Shown piece by piece: positions 56,102 through 64,000 of a DNA stretch of 64,000 nucleotides. The stretch is from positions 682,001-746,000 of the forward strand of contig NZ_MRCI01000001.1 of the NCBI RefSeq assembly GCF_001922575.1. The letters run 5' to 3'. How positions within the stretch are numbered: position 1 is the first letter of the stretch; every line of letters begins with the position of its first letter. The notes under the pieces were generated by a model. That model had not been told where the DNA came from. It saw only the letters and a program-made list of their open reading frames with translations, and did no database searches. The position numbers and the translations under genes are program-made. This DNA is from Neptunomonas phycophila. Lineage in GTDB: Bacteria > Pseudomonadota > Gammaproteobacteria > Pseudomonadales > Balneatricaceae.

Positions 56102-56710
56102 TTGGCTGTCGCCACTAATCGATTAGGAATATGGAGTAGTCGGCTTTCTAATGCATTTGGTGTTCGATTAGCGGTAGAGGGGGATCGTTTATTCGTAAAA
56201 AAAGCTGATCTTGTTCAGCGTTATTATAAATGGGCGCTGCTTGTTCCAATTTTTTATATTTGGGAAAAGGACTATCTAAATGCTGCTTTTATGGCTGCAG
56301 CCCTGCTATACGGGTTGTGGAAATTGAATGCGCATGTTCATACCATCATTGTCGATAAGGGGAAAAACTCCTTGTCTACCCATCCGTTTTTTCCTTTGGG
56401 CGCGTCAAAAGCTCCCCGCATTAACGGCAATTTTAACGATATCAAGCAAGTAGAGTTTTATGATCGCTTGGTCAATAAAACTAGTAAAAACAACAGTGGC
56501 CAGGTTCGTCACTATCAAGTGGTCGAGTTTGAAGTCAATTTTATCCTGCGATCCGGTGATAAATTAGGCATTATAAGATCCGCCGATCGATTCAAATCCT
56601 TGCAGCAAGCGCAGGAGATAGCGGCCTTTATGGATAAACCTTTGGAAAACGCCGAACGATTTTATGAGTGGGGCGAAGCACCTAAGGATAACGAGCCTTT
56701 GGCTTCTTGA
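56102..56710 (+). pseudogene. Second half of the amber-split duplicated membrane protein
   Basis: About 202 residues from a TTG that has no ribosome site. The frame is open back to the TAG at 55982. Two hydrophobic segments (about 42-70) precede a domain similar in layout to the first half: IVDKGKNSLSTHPFFPLG against VFDRAKKSYVIRAVIPF, and VEFEVNFILRSGDKLGII against YEINLVFDGRRENIAQI. Both halves end with a helix (AQEIAAFMDKP / AEKILMELSKFL). Without readthrough this part is probably not made, hence the call as part of a broken gene. Confidence 0.6.
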
Positions 56711-56730
56711 GCGTTATCGAGCGTCTATAG

Positions 56731-56889
56731 TCGGATGTTGGATGGTTTAGTGATAAAGCACTATCGACGTTGATTAGGATGGTGCCTGCTGCCGATGGCG
56801 CTGTACTTGAGCAACTGTCGAGTGCTTTGCAGATAGCAGAGAGAGGAGATCCTGCTCGGTTTAATAAGCTTGTCCAATCCTCTTTTTAA
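56731..56889 (+). other. Short open frame, possible gene remnant
   Basis: A frame of 52 codons with no clear start (an ATG lies at 56779) ends at TAA 56889. The translation has coding-like composition, ending LQIAERGDPARFNKLVQSSF. It could be the C-terminal scrap of a lost gene. The rest of the gap to galE is AT-rich and probably carries its promoter (TATTAT at 56926), with no good -35. Confidence 0.3.
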
Positions 56890-56978
56890 ATTCAATCGAT
56901 TCGACCTATTTGATCCTGTAAACTCTATTATACTTAACTGTTTAGTCAATTTAGTGTGTTTAGATTAAGGATATCCTC

Positions 56979-57989
56979 ATGCTTGTGCTTGTTACCGGCG
57001 GAGCCGGCTATATTGGAAGTCATACATCTGTCGTGTTGCAGGAAGCAGGGCATGAGGTGGTTGTGTTCGATAACCTGTGTAACAGCCATCCAGAAGTGTT
57101 TAACCGCGTTGCTAAAATTACCGGACAGCCCGTTGCGTTTGTTGAAGGCGATATGCGCGATAAAGCAGCGTTAGAGCGTGTGTTTAATCAGTTTGATATT
57201 GATGCTGTTATCCACTTTGCTGGATTAAAAGCTGTGGGTGAGTCTGTATCTGAACCTTTACGCTATTACCAAAACAATGTGGAAGGCTCGCTCAATTTGC
57301 TAGAAGTTATGGCGGCTAACGGGTGTAAAAAGATTGTCTTTAGCTCTTCGGCAACTGTGTATGGCGACCCTGAGACGGTGCCTATTCGTGAGGATTTTCC
57401 GTTGTCGGCGACAAACCCGTATGGCCAGTCAAAGTTGATGGTTGAGAATATACTCAACGATTTAGCAAAGGCGGACGGTACTTGGGAAATATCTTTATTG
57501 CGCTATTTTAATCCGGTGGGCGCTCATCCTAGTGGGCTGATTGGTGAGGATCCTAATGGTATCCCTAATAATTTAATGCCGTTTGTGGCACAGGTAGCCA
57601 TTGGCCGCCGTGAGCAGTTAAGTGTGTTTGGTGGCGATTATCCAACGCCAGATGGCACTGGCGTGCGTGATTATATTCATGTGATGGACTTGGCTGATGG
57701 GCATTTAAAAGCGCTTAATGTGTTGAATGCTAACCATGGTTGCCAAGCTTATAATTTGGGCACAGGTAAAGGCTATTCCGTCCTTGAGGTGGTTGAGGCG
57801 TTTTCGCAAGCGTCTAATCGTGAGATCCCGTATCAAATTGTTGATCGTCGCCCGGGCGATATTGCGACCTGCTTTGCAGACCCTGCTCACAGCCAAGAAA
57901 AGCTCGGCTGGCGTGCACAATCAGGCTTAGCACAAATGGTAGAAGATCATTGGCGTTGGCAAAGCGAAAATCCGGATGGGTTTGAATAA
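56979..57989 (+). CDS. galE: UDP-glucose 4-epimerase
   Basis: A 336-residue extended SDR interconverting UDP-glucose and UDP-galactose. The NAD motif is VTGGAGYIGSHTSVVL at residues 5-20, then FDNLCNSHPEVFNRV, the catalytic SSSATVYGDP and NPYGQSKLMVE, RYFNPVGAHPSGLIGEDP in two parts, and RDYIHVMDLADGH. It closely matches E. coli GalE (338). It supplies UDP-galactose to the polysaccharide locus. Confidence 0.96.
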   Translation: MLVLVTGGAGYIGSHTSVVLQEAGHEVVVFDNLCNSHPEVFNRVAKITGQPVAFVEGDMRDKAALERVFNQFDIDAVIHFAGLKAVGESVSEPLRYYQNNVEGSLNLLEVMAANGCKKIVFSSSATVYGDPETVPIREDFPLSATNPYGQSKLMVENILNDLAKADGTWEISLLRYFNPVGAHPSGLIGEDPNGIPNNLMPFVAQVAIGRREQLSVFGGDYPTPDGTGVRDYIHVMDLADGHLKALNVLNANHGCQAYNLGTGKGYSVLEVVEAFSQASNREIPYQIVDRRPGDIATCFADPAHSQEKLGWRAQSGLAQMVEDHWRWQSENPDGFE

Positions 57990-58029
57990 TACGGCGAACT
58001 TAAAGGATGACAACTTAAAGGAATAAGTT

Positions 58030-59388
58030 ATGGTTACAATTGCACACCACGGAGCTGTGAAAGGAGTCACTGGCTCGTGCCATCAAATGTCGTTGCCTAC
58101 CGGCGAGGCTGTACTCATTGATTGCGGACTTTTTCAGGGGGCTGAATCAGTGGATCGCGAGCTGGGTGAAACGCAGATCGACTTCCCATTGGATAAGGTA
58201 AAGGCGTTAATTGTAACGCATTGCCACCTTGATCATGTGGGGCGAATCCCATTTTTATTGGCAGCGGGTTTTAGCGGTAAAATCTATGCAACCGAAGCCA
58301 CCGCGCGTTTATTGCCTTTGGTGATTGAGGATGCAGTTAAAGTGGGCGTTTCTCGTGATGAGAAACTGATTACTCTGGTGTTAACGCGCCTTAATCAGTT
58401 GTTAGTGCCAATTCCTTATGATCAGTGGTTTGATGTTGAGGGTTTACCTCAAACCGCAGCTAAGTTTCGGGTAGCAGGGCATATTTTAGGTTCGGCTTAT
58501 GTTGAGTTGAATGCACAAGGCGAGCGCGTTGTTTTTTCGGGCGATTTGGGAGCTACTTATTCGCCGTTGTTACCAGCCCCCAAGTCGCCCTATAAAGCCG
58601 ATACCTTGGTTATCGAAAGCACGTATGGCGATAAGCTACACGAAGGCCGTAAAGCGCGCCGTAGGCTGTTACGCGATACGATTAAGCGCTGTTTACAAGA
58701 CAGAGGCACGGTACTGATCCCAGCGTTTAGTATTGGCCGTACCCAAGAGCTGCTGTACGAGATCGAAGAGATTATTCATCGTCAAAAGGGTGATTGGGAG
58801 CATTTAGCGGTCATTGTTGATTCGCCGCTGGCCGCTAAATTTACCAGCCATTATCGTGATTTAAAAAGTTTGTGGGATAAAGAGTCGAAACGGAAATTGC
58901 GTGCTGGGCGTCACCCATTATCGTTTGATCAATTGGTGACGATTGATAGTCATGGTGATCACTTAAAGATGGTTAAGCAGTTAGCACAGTCGGGACACCC
59001 TGCCATTGTGATTGCGGCGAGTGGTATGTGTACGGGCGGCCGTATCCAAAACTATTTACAAGCATTGCTGCCTGATCCTCGAACTGATGTGTTGTTTGTG
59101 GGGTATCAAGCACAGGGTACACCGGGCCGGGATATTCAGAAGTATGGCCCGCGCGGCGGGTATGTGTATTTGGATAATGAACGCATTGATATTAAAGCCG
59201 GTGTGCACACTATTAGTGGTTATTCGGCGCATGCCGACCAAGGTAATTTAGTAAATTTTGTGAAGCGTATTTATCGTAAGCCGTCTGAAATCCGTATTGT
59301 GCACGGTGATGATGAGGCTAAGGCTGCTTTGGCAGAAAAATTTAAACAGTTGGTGCCTGAGGCGAGGATCTTAATACCTGATGCGTAA
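58030..59388 (+). CDS. Beta-CASP metallo-beta-lactamase RNA nuclease-like protein
   Basis: A 452-residue protein of the CPSF73/YsxC-like beta-CASP group. The metal motif is VTHCHLDHVGRIPFLL near residue 62, then FSGDLGATYSP, STYGDKLHEGRK, the beta-CASP insert from about 195 to 370 (IPAFSIGRTQELLYE, ASGMCTGGRIQNYL), and the C-terminal RMMBL part with GYSAHADQGNL and VHGDDEAKAAL. Homologues process RNA, but bacterial members of this branch are mostly uncharacterised. It overlaps the VanZ gene by 8 bases. Confidence 0.87.
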   Translation: MVTIAHHGAVKGVTGSCHQMSLPTGEAVLIDCGLFQGAESVDRELGETQIDFPLDKVKALIVTHCHLDHVGRIPFLLAAGFSGKIYATEATARLLPLVIEDAVKVGVSRDEKLITLVLTRLNQLLVPIPYDQWFDVEGLPQTAAKFRVAGHILGSAYVELNAQGERVVFSGDLGATYSPLLPAPKSPYKADTLVIESTYGDKLHEGRKARRRLLRDTIKRCLQDRGTVLIPAFSIGRTQELLYEIEEIIHRQKGDWEHLAVIVDSPLAAKFTSHYRDLKSLWDKESKRKLRAGRHPLSFDQLVTIDSHGDHLKMVKQLAQSGHPAIVIAASGMCTGGRIQNYLQALLPDPRTDVLFVGYQAQGTPGRDIQKYGPRGGYVYLDNERIDIKAGVHTISGYSAHADQGNLVNFVKRIYRKPSEIRIVHGDDEAKAALAEKFKQLVPEARILIPDA

Positions 59389-59743
59389 TGCGGAGTTGTG
59401 CCCGGTTTGGTTGCGATGGCTGGTTTTTGTCGCGTGTGTGTCGGCGGTGATGTATGGGATTTTTAGGCCGGTACCGCCAGAGATGCTGTTTGATAACTCA
59501 GATAAAGTGGGCCATTTTCTGGCGTTTGCTGCTTTGGGGATAACGGCGCGTTTGGCGCTGCCCAACCGTTTGCAATGGTTTATTTGGCCCGTGCTGGCAC
59601 TGGCAGCATTTGTGCTGGAATACTTGCAGGGTGTTTGGCTGCCGCTTAGGACATTCAGTTTAGAAGATAGCTACGCCAACCTGTGTGGCGTAGCTATTGG
59701 TTTTGCTGTGTGTTGGGTTATCGCCCGATACTGTAGTAAGTAA
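59381..59743 (+). CDS. VanZ-like membrane protein
   Basis: A 120-residue protein with four hydrophobic segments. It has the VanZ-type motifs NSDKVGHFLAFAALG and EYLQGVWLPLRTFSLEDSYANLCG (split: EYLQGVWLPLR, EDSYANLCG). Members occur beside envelope and polysaccharide genes, and their function is not known beyond VanZ's link to teicoplanin resistance. It begins inside the nuclease gene's end and runs 26 bases into the convergent UGDH-like gene. Confidence 0.8.
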   Translation: MRNAELCPVWLRWLVFVACVSAVMYGIFRPVPPEMLFDNSDKVGHFLAFAALGITARLALPNRLQWFIWPVLALAAFVLEYLQGVWLPLRTFSLEDSYANLCGVAIGFAVCWVIARYCSK

Positions 59744-60986
59744 AACCGAGGCTTTCGAGTAAATCACGGCTAAGTACATTGCGTCCGTCGACAATGACTG
59801 GTTGACGCATTTGTTCTAACAGCGCCTCGTAGTCTGGCGACCAGTACTCGTCCCACTCGGTCAGTATGAGCAAGGCATCGGTGTTGGCTAAGGCTTCGTA
59901 TTTGCCCTTGCAAGTGATGACTTGCGGGTGCCCACCGTACAAACGCTCAATGTTGTCGAGTGCTTCGGGGTCATGAATGCGCACTGTAGCGCCTTGGGCG
60001 ATAATGGCTTCAATGACTTTTAAGCTGGGTGCACCGTCGAGCGATGATGATCCTGGCTTGAAAGATGCCCCCCATACCGCAATCTGCAGGCCGCTAATGT
60101 CGGCTTTGTAGTGTCGCCATAATTTACGGAAACATTGCTCTTTCTGTTTTTCGTTTTCACGTAAAACTGTGTCCAGGAGCTGTGAGTTCCGTTTTTCGGA
60201 TAGCAGGTCGGCTAATCCTTTTATGCTCTGCGAGAAGCTATTACCGCCAAAGCCACACCCAGGTGATAGGTAGTGATGGCCAATGCGCGGGTCGGCTCCC
60301 ATGCTCTGACGAATAACATCGATGTTAACGTCTAGCTGCTCCGCCAGGTTGGCTAGTTCGTTAATGTAACCAATGCGCAGTGCTAGCATGCCGGTGGTTG
60401 CCATTTTGGCGAATTCCGCTTCGCGGGTGCTCATGATGAGCATTTGATCAAGCTGGCGTGTAAATGGGCGCAGTAATGATTCGATCATCATGTTGGCCCA
60501 CGGGTTATCACAACCTAGCGTAATGGCTTTGGGGTGGCGCATATTGTTGAGCGCTTCACCTTCTGCAATGTTTTCTGTCAGAAAAGCCGCTATCTGGTTG
60601 TTCTCCTTGTTAAGCAGGCCTTGCAGTTCGTCGGTGCAGCCAACACCAAATAAGCTTTGGTTGATGACAAGGAGCTTGTTTTGGGCGAACTTGCCGAGCT
60701 TGCTGACTATTTGCTTGGCTTCTTCAAACTCGCTGGGGTTCATGCATAGCATGTGGATGTCGAACTGTGTTGCACCGCCGCTGGTGGTAAATTGCAATCG
60801 ACCCTTAGCAAACTCATCACAAATGAGGTCTTTTAGACCAGGCTCGTTGAGAATGTTGGTGCCCATACGCAGGGTTGGGTCTTGGTCGGTACTGTCATTG
60901 ACGATGCGTACATCGTTACCCGCATGTGCCAGAGTACCGGCAGCCACCCAAGCGGTGAGCTCTTGTCCCCATATCGCTATTTTCAT
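59718..60986 (-). CDS. UDP-glucose dehydrogenase-like protein with missing catalytic residues
   Basis: A 422-residue relative of the UGDH/GMD family. The middle dimer domain (EFAKMATTGMLALRIGYINELANL) and ADPRIGHHYLSPGCGFGGNSF show kinship, and the C-terminal UDP-binding domain is present (AVWGASFKPGSSSLDGAPSLKVIEA in parts). But the catalytic site GG-x-C-x-P-K-D reads GGNSFSQS: the Cys is Ser250 and the Asp is Ser254. The Asn four residues after the Lys is Thr198. The N-terminal GxGxxG is lost (IWGQELTAWVA). It is probably not a dehydrogenase. It is last in the galU-pgi run and overlaps pgi by four bases. Confidence 0.82.
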   Translation of the reverse strand: MKIAIWGQELTAWVAAGTLAHAGNDVRIVNDSTDQDPTLRMGTNILNEPGLKDLICDEFAKGRLQFTTSGGATQFDIHMLCMNPSEFEEAKQIVSKLGKFAQNKLLVINQSLFGVGCTDELQGLLNKENNQIAAFLTENIAEGEALNNMRHPKAITLGCDNPWANMMIESLLRPFTRQLDQMLIMSTREAEFAKMATTGMLALRIGYINELANLAEQLDVNIDVIRQSMGADPRIGHHYLSPGCGFGGNSFSQSIKGLADLLSEKRNSQLLDTVLRENEKQKEQCFRKLWRHYKADISGLQIAVWGASFKPGSSSLDGAPSLKVIEAIIAQGATVRIHDPEALDNIERLYGGHPQVITCKGKYEALANTDALLILTEWDEYWSPDYEALLEQMRQPVIVDGRNVLSRDLLESLGFTYYSIGR

Positions 60987-62623
60987 GCGTTGACCTCCTG
61001 CAGGGCGTGGATGGTATCGAGTAAGCCTTTTGATGAACCGTCTAGATCGGCTCCGTCGGTTTCTTTCATCAGTGGCTTAAGCAGGTTAGTGGCCATCTTT
61101 TTGCCCAGCTCTACACCCCATTGGTCGAATGGATTGATATCCCAGATAACCGATTGCACAAAGGTTTTGTGCTCGTACAGTGAGATCAACTGGCCAAACG
61201 AGAACGGTGTTAGCTCATCCATTAGCACGGTGGTGCTGGGTTGGTTACCACGATATCGCATGTGAACCGGTGCGGACTCGTTATCTTCGAGTACGGAATC
61301 GCCCAGCGCCAGAATGCGTGACTGCGCTAAGCAGTTGGCTAGGGTTAGCGTATGTTGTTGCTGTAGATCGGCATTGTCGGTGTCATGGTAGCGGCGCGCA
61401 GGTGCTATAAAATCACACATGACCGACTCTGTGCCTTGGTGCAGCAGCTGGTAGAAGGCATGTTGAGCGTTAGGGCCAACTTCACCCCAAATGATTGGGC
61501 ACGTGCGGTAATCAACTTCTTTCCCTTGGCGGCTGACACTTTTGCCGTCGCTTTCCATCTCTAGCTGTTCTAGATACGCGGGTAAATGGCTAAGGCGCCC
61601 GTCATACGGCAGGATAGCGTGAGCGTGGATGTCGAGGAAGTTAATATTCCATACGCCGATCATACCCAGTTGAGTCGGTAAATTGCTCTCGAAGGGGGCT
61701 GTTCTAAAGTGCTCGTCCATGGCGTGGGCACCGGCGAGCATTTCTTTAAAGCGGTTCATACCAATACGCAGTGCAATGGGTAGCCCTATGGCTGACCACA
61801 TGGAGTAACGGCCACCGGTCCAATCCCAGAAATTGAGTTGACTGTTTTCGGGAATGCCCCATTCTGTCATTTTAGGAGCATTCGCCGAGACGCCTATAAA
61901 GTGACGACGGTTTAGAATGTCGTCGCTGGCACCGCTGGCATTGCGTAACCATTCACGCGCCGTATTAGCGTTAGATAAGGTGTCGATGGTCGTAAATGAT
62001 TTAGATGACAATATAAACAGGGTGCTGGTGGGCAGTAAGGTGTCGAGCAAGTCGGCAATTTGGCTGCCGTCCATGGAGGAGACAAAATGGACGTTTAGCT
62101 TTTTACCTGAGGCCAGTTGTGCATCAGATAACGCTCGGCATGACATGTAGGGCCCTAGGTCAGAACCGCCTACACCAATGTTAACAATGGTATCGATGGG
62201 TAAGCCTGAGTAGCCTCGCCATTGCCCTGAGTGAATGCGGTTAACAATATCGCTCATGTGGGCAAGGTTGGCTTGCACATCGTCCACGATGTCGTGGCCG
62301 TCTAAAAGTAGCTCGCTGCCTTGTGGTTGGCGCAGTGCAGTGTGCAGGGCAGGGCGGTTCTCGGAGGTGTTGATTGCATCCCCTGAGAGTAAGCGCGACT
62401 TCCAAGTATCCAGTTGGCAGGTGTCTGCGAGTGTTTTTAGTAAAGACTGGGTTTCTGGAGTGATGCGTTGTTTAGAAAAGTCGAGCAGTAGCTGCTCGTT
62501 ACGCATGCTGTAGGTTTGGAAGCGGTTGGGATCTTGCTGGAATAACTCTTTTAAATGAACATGCCGCATGGTAGCGGCATGTTCTTCAAGAGCTTTCCAA
62601 GCTGACGTATCGGTCACACTCAA
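60983..62623 (-). CDS. pgi: Glucose-6-phosphate isomerase
   Basis: A 546-residue isomerase linking glucose-6-P and fructose-6-P, the branch point to GDP-mannose and UDP-glucose. The family signatures are both present: DWTGGRYSMWSAIGLP near residue 268 and FDQWGVELGKKMA near the C-terminus. GVGGSDLGPYMSCRAL is near 150, and the catalytic Glu is in GEVGPNAQHAFYQ. The length is that of bacterial Pgi. It lies 63 bases after galU. Confidence 0.96.
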   Translation of the reverse strand: MSVTDTSAWKALEEHAATMRHVHLKELFQQDPNRFQTYSMRNEQLLLDFSKQRITPETQSLLKTLADTCQLDTWKSRLLSGDAINTSENRPALHTALRQPQGSELLLDGHDIVDDVQANLAHMSDIVNRIHSGQWRGYSGLPIDTIVNIGVGGSDLGPYMSCRALSDAQLASGKKLNVHFVSSMDGSQIADLLDTLLPTSTLFILSSKSFTTIDTLSNANTAREWLRNASGASDDILNRRHFIGVSANAPKMTEWGIPENSQLNFWDWTGGRYSMWSAIGLPIALRIGMNRFKEMLAGAHAMDEHFRTAPFESNLPTQLGMIGVWNINFLDIHAHAILPYDGRLSHLPAYLEQLEMESDGKSVSRQGKEVDYRTCPIIWGEVGPNAQHAFYQLLHQGTESVMCDFIAPARRYHDTDNADLQQQHTLTLANCLAQSRILALGDSVLEDNESAPVHMRYRGNQPSTTVLMDELTPFSFGQLISLYEHKTFVQSVIWDINPFDQWGVELGKKMATNLLKPLMKETDGADLDGSSKGLLDTIHALQEVNA

Positions 62624-62686
62624 AATGTTCTCTCCATTGAAGCAATCTGATCACGTTTGTTCAGGTTGATCAAAGCCGAAGCTTGT

Positions 62687-63574
62687 TTAGGCAATGGCTT
62701 CTTTGATGAAGGCGATAAAGTCTTCACCAAGATCCGGATGGCTCATCGCAAAAGCCATGTTTGCCTGTACAAATCCTAACTTGTTACCGCAATCGTAGGT
62801 TTTACCCACCATGCTGTATGCGCGCATAGGTGCTTCTTTAATGAGAGCGTCTAACGCGTCGGTCAGTTGGATCTCATTACCAGCGCCGGGCTTGGTGTCT
62901 TTTAATAGCTCCATGACACGAGCAGGTAAGATATAACGACCGACAATGGCTTGGTTAGACGGTGCTTTGTCGCGCGGTGGTTTTTCGACCATGCCGATAA
63001 TGGGTTGGCCTTGACCGGCGTTGAGTGGTTTGCCATCGCAATCGACTACACCGTAGCGCTCAACGTGCTCTTCGGGTACGGCTTCTACCATGATTTGTGC
63101 GGCACCGGTTTCGTTAAAGTCCTTCACCATAGCGGCTAGGTCTTGGCTGCCATTACTCGGGTTGTGGATCAGCATATCCGGTAGCATAACGGCAAATGGC
63201 TCGTTACCAACCAATGGTGCGGCGCACAACACCGCGTGGCCTAAGCCAAGGGCGCGGCCTTGACGTACAGAAGAGATAGAAACGCCCGCGGGTAAGATGC
63301 CTTTTACATCGTTAAGAATGCTATCTTTACCTTTGCGTTCTAGCTCGGTTTCCAATTCGTAGTGAACATCAAAGTGATCTTCGATGGCTTGCTTGCTGCT
63401 GCGGGTTATGAGGATGATTTCTGTGAATCCTGCCCCTACGGCTTCTTCAACCACATGCTGGATAACGGGTTTGTCTACAACCGTTAGCATCTCTTTTGGG
63501 ATAGCTTTACTGGCTGGCAAAACACGGGTGCCAAGGCCTGCGACGGGGATTACGATTTTAGTAAGTTTAGACAT
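62687..63574 (-). CDS. galU: UTP-glucose-1-phosphate uridylyltransferase
   Basis: A 295-residue enzyme that makes UDP-glucose, the precursor for GalE and Ugd. The nucleotide-binding signature VIPVAGLGTRVLPASKAIPKEML appears at residues 9-31 (seen as AGLGTRVLPASK and IPKEML). Also visible are KPVIQHVVEEAVGAG, FAVMLPDMLI, VEKPPRDKAPSN and GNEIQLTDALDAL. It heads the minus-strand run galU-pgi-UGDH-like and is divergent from the outer-membrane gene. Confidence 0.96.
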   Translation of the reverse strand: MSKLTKIVIPVAGLGTRVLPASKAIPKEMLTVVDKPVIQHVVEEAVGAGFTEIILITRSSKQAIEDHFDVHYELETELERKGKDSILNDVKGILPAGVSISSVRQGRALGLGHAVLCAAPLVGNEPFAVMLPDMLIHNPSNGSQDLAAMVKDFNETGAAQIMVEAVPEEHVERYGVVDCDGKPLNAGQGQPIIGMVEKPPRDKAPSNQAIVGRYILPARVMELLKDTKPGAGNEIQLTDALDALIKEAPMRAYSMVGKTYDCGNKLGFVQANMAFAMSHPDLGEDFIAFIKEAIA

Positions 63575-63770
63575 CCTTTATTCCAAAGCTCCATATGAAA
63601 AGGTAATAGTTGTAGTTTAAACAAGTGAACCAAGATTAATAATTTATTTGTGTCTGTTTGTTATAACACAAAGCTATTAATTTATGACTTACAAGGATAA
63701 AATTATGTGTAATTATTTTGCAGTGCAAGATCATTATGCTGTATTTTGATTTTGTAAGCGCTAATTTTAT

Positions 63771-63792
63771 AGGAGTTTACTACAGAACTCCT
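63771..63792. promoter_or_regulatory. Inverted repeat in the leader of the outer-membrane gene
   Basis: AGGAGTT and AACTCCT flank an 8-base loop, 20 bases before the ATG at 63812. There is no T run, so an operator or leader hairpin is likelier than a terminator. Both arms contain or mask AGGAG-like sequence. Confidence 0.5.
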
Positions 63793-63811
63793 AAGGACAG
63801 AGGCTGTTTTC

Positions 63812-64000
63812 ATGGATACTTCAAACGCATATGCGAAAAAGCTATACGTAGCGCTTTTTGCTTCTTCTCTTACGACTCATGCTTGGGCTACAGAGCCTGC
63901 TTCAGTTCCCGTGGGGAATCTTGCGCTAACGCCGACTGTTGATCTCACTACAGGCTATACCGACAACTTGTTTGATTCGGTGAGTGATGAAAAAAGCACT
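63812..64000 (+). CDS. Outer-membrane beta-barrel protein, N-terminal part (partial)
   Basis: The frame starts at ATG 63812, with GAGG eight bases before it, and runs off the right edge after 63 codons. A signal peptide (KKLYVALFASSLTTHAWA) leads to a mature start LTPTVDLTTGYTDNLFD. The TxGYxDNLF pattern is common in outer-membrane beta-barrel proteins of polysaccharide and PEP-CTERM loci. It may belong to an export or anchoring complex whose genes lie beyond the window. Confidence 0.7.
   Translation, partial: MDTSNAYAKKLYVALFASSLTTHAWATEPASVPVGNLALTPTVDLTTGYTDNLFDSVSDEKST

Overview
This window looks like chromosomal DNA of a marine-type gammaproteobacterium, most like Oceanospirillales or pseudomonad relatives. 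The grounds are gene order and protein resemblance only. The runs yciK-mupP-ubiG | gyrA-serC-pheA-tyrA/aroA-cmk-rpsA-ihfB-lapA-lapB-pyrF and yciB-yciI-PHP-yciO...rluB follow the layout known from Pseudomonas and its relatives. No tRNA, rRNA, CRISPR array, insertion sequence or phage gene was seen.

Layout. (1) 1-20.6 kb is core housekeeping DNA: the end of purL, an OmpA-like envelope protein, the yci genes, an H-NS-type gene, rluB, mupP, ubiG, gyrA, aromatic amino acid genes (including a fused tyrA-aroA), cmk, rpsA, ihfB, lapAB and pyrF. (2) 20.6-32.9 kb is a carbon-entry block: an AEC permease, quinone-linked D-lactate dehydrogenase, a three-gene TRAP transporter for a small organic acid, a divergent PdhR-type repressor with two clear palindromic operators, and aceE-aceF of pyruvate dehydrogenase. 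Together they would import and oxidise lactate or pyruvate to acetyl-CoA under one sensor. (3) 33.0-40.4 kb holds a UDP-glucuronate 4-epimerase-like gene, a DUF1800/DUF1501 pair, a PEP-CTERM protein, an O-antigen-ligase-like protein and two small exported proteins. These two have different middles but share similar signal peptides and an almost identical Gly/Ser tail. (4) 40.5-53.9 kb is a Wzx/Wzy-type polysaccharide locus: WcaJ-like initiating transferase, two sulfotransferases, acetyltransferase, Wzy, GT2, WecG-type transferase, gmd, fcl, gmm, Wzx, ugd and manC. Its 42.0-47.1 kb core is strikingly AT-rich. (5) 53.9-57 kb carries orphan small genes and a tandemly duplicated membrane protein split by one in-frame amber codon. 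(6) 57-64 kb has galE, a beta-CASP metallo-beta-lactamase nuclease, a VanZ-like protein, a UDP-glucose-dehydrogenase-like protein lacking catalytic residues, pgi, galU, and the start of an outer-membrane beta-barrel gene.

Taken together, pgi, galU, galE, ugd, the epimerase, manC, gmd and fcl would supply UDP-glucose, UDP-galactose, UDP-glucuronate, UDP-galacturonate, GDP-mannose and GDP-fucose. The two sulfotransferases suggest the exported polymer is sulfated; the composition is an inference. No Wza/Wzc export genes and no exosortase lie in the window.

The items most worth a second look are the two Gly-tail proteins with conserved ends, the catalytically degenerate UGDH paralogue, the amber-split duplicated gene, and the AroA domain with changes in several normally invariant active-site motifs.
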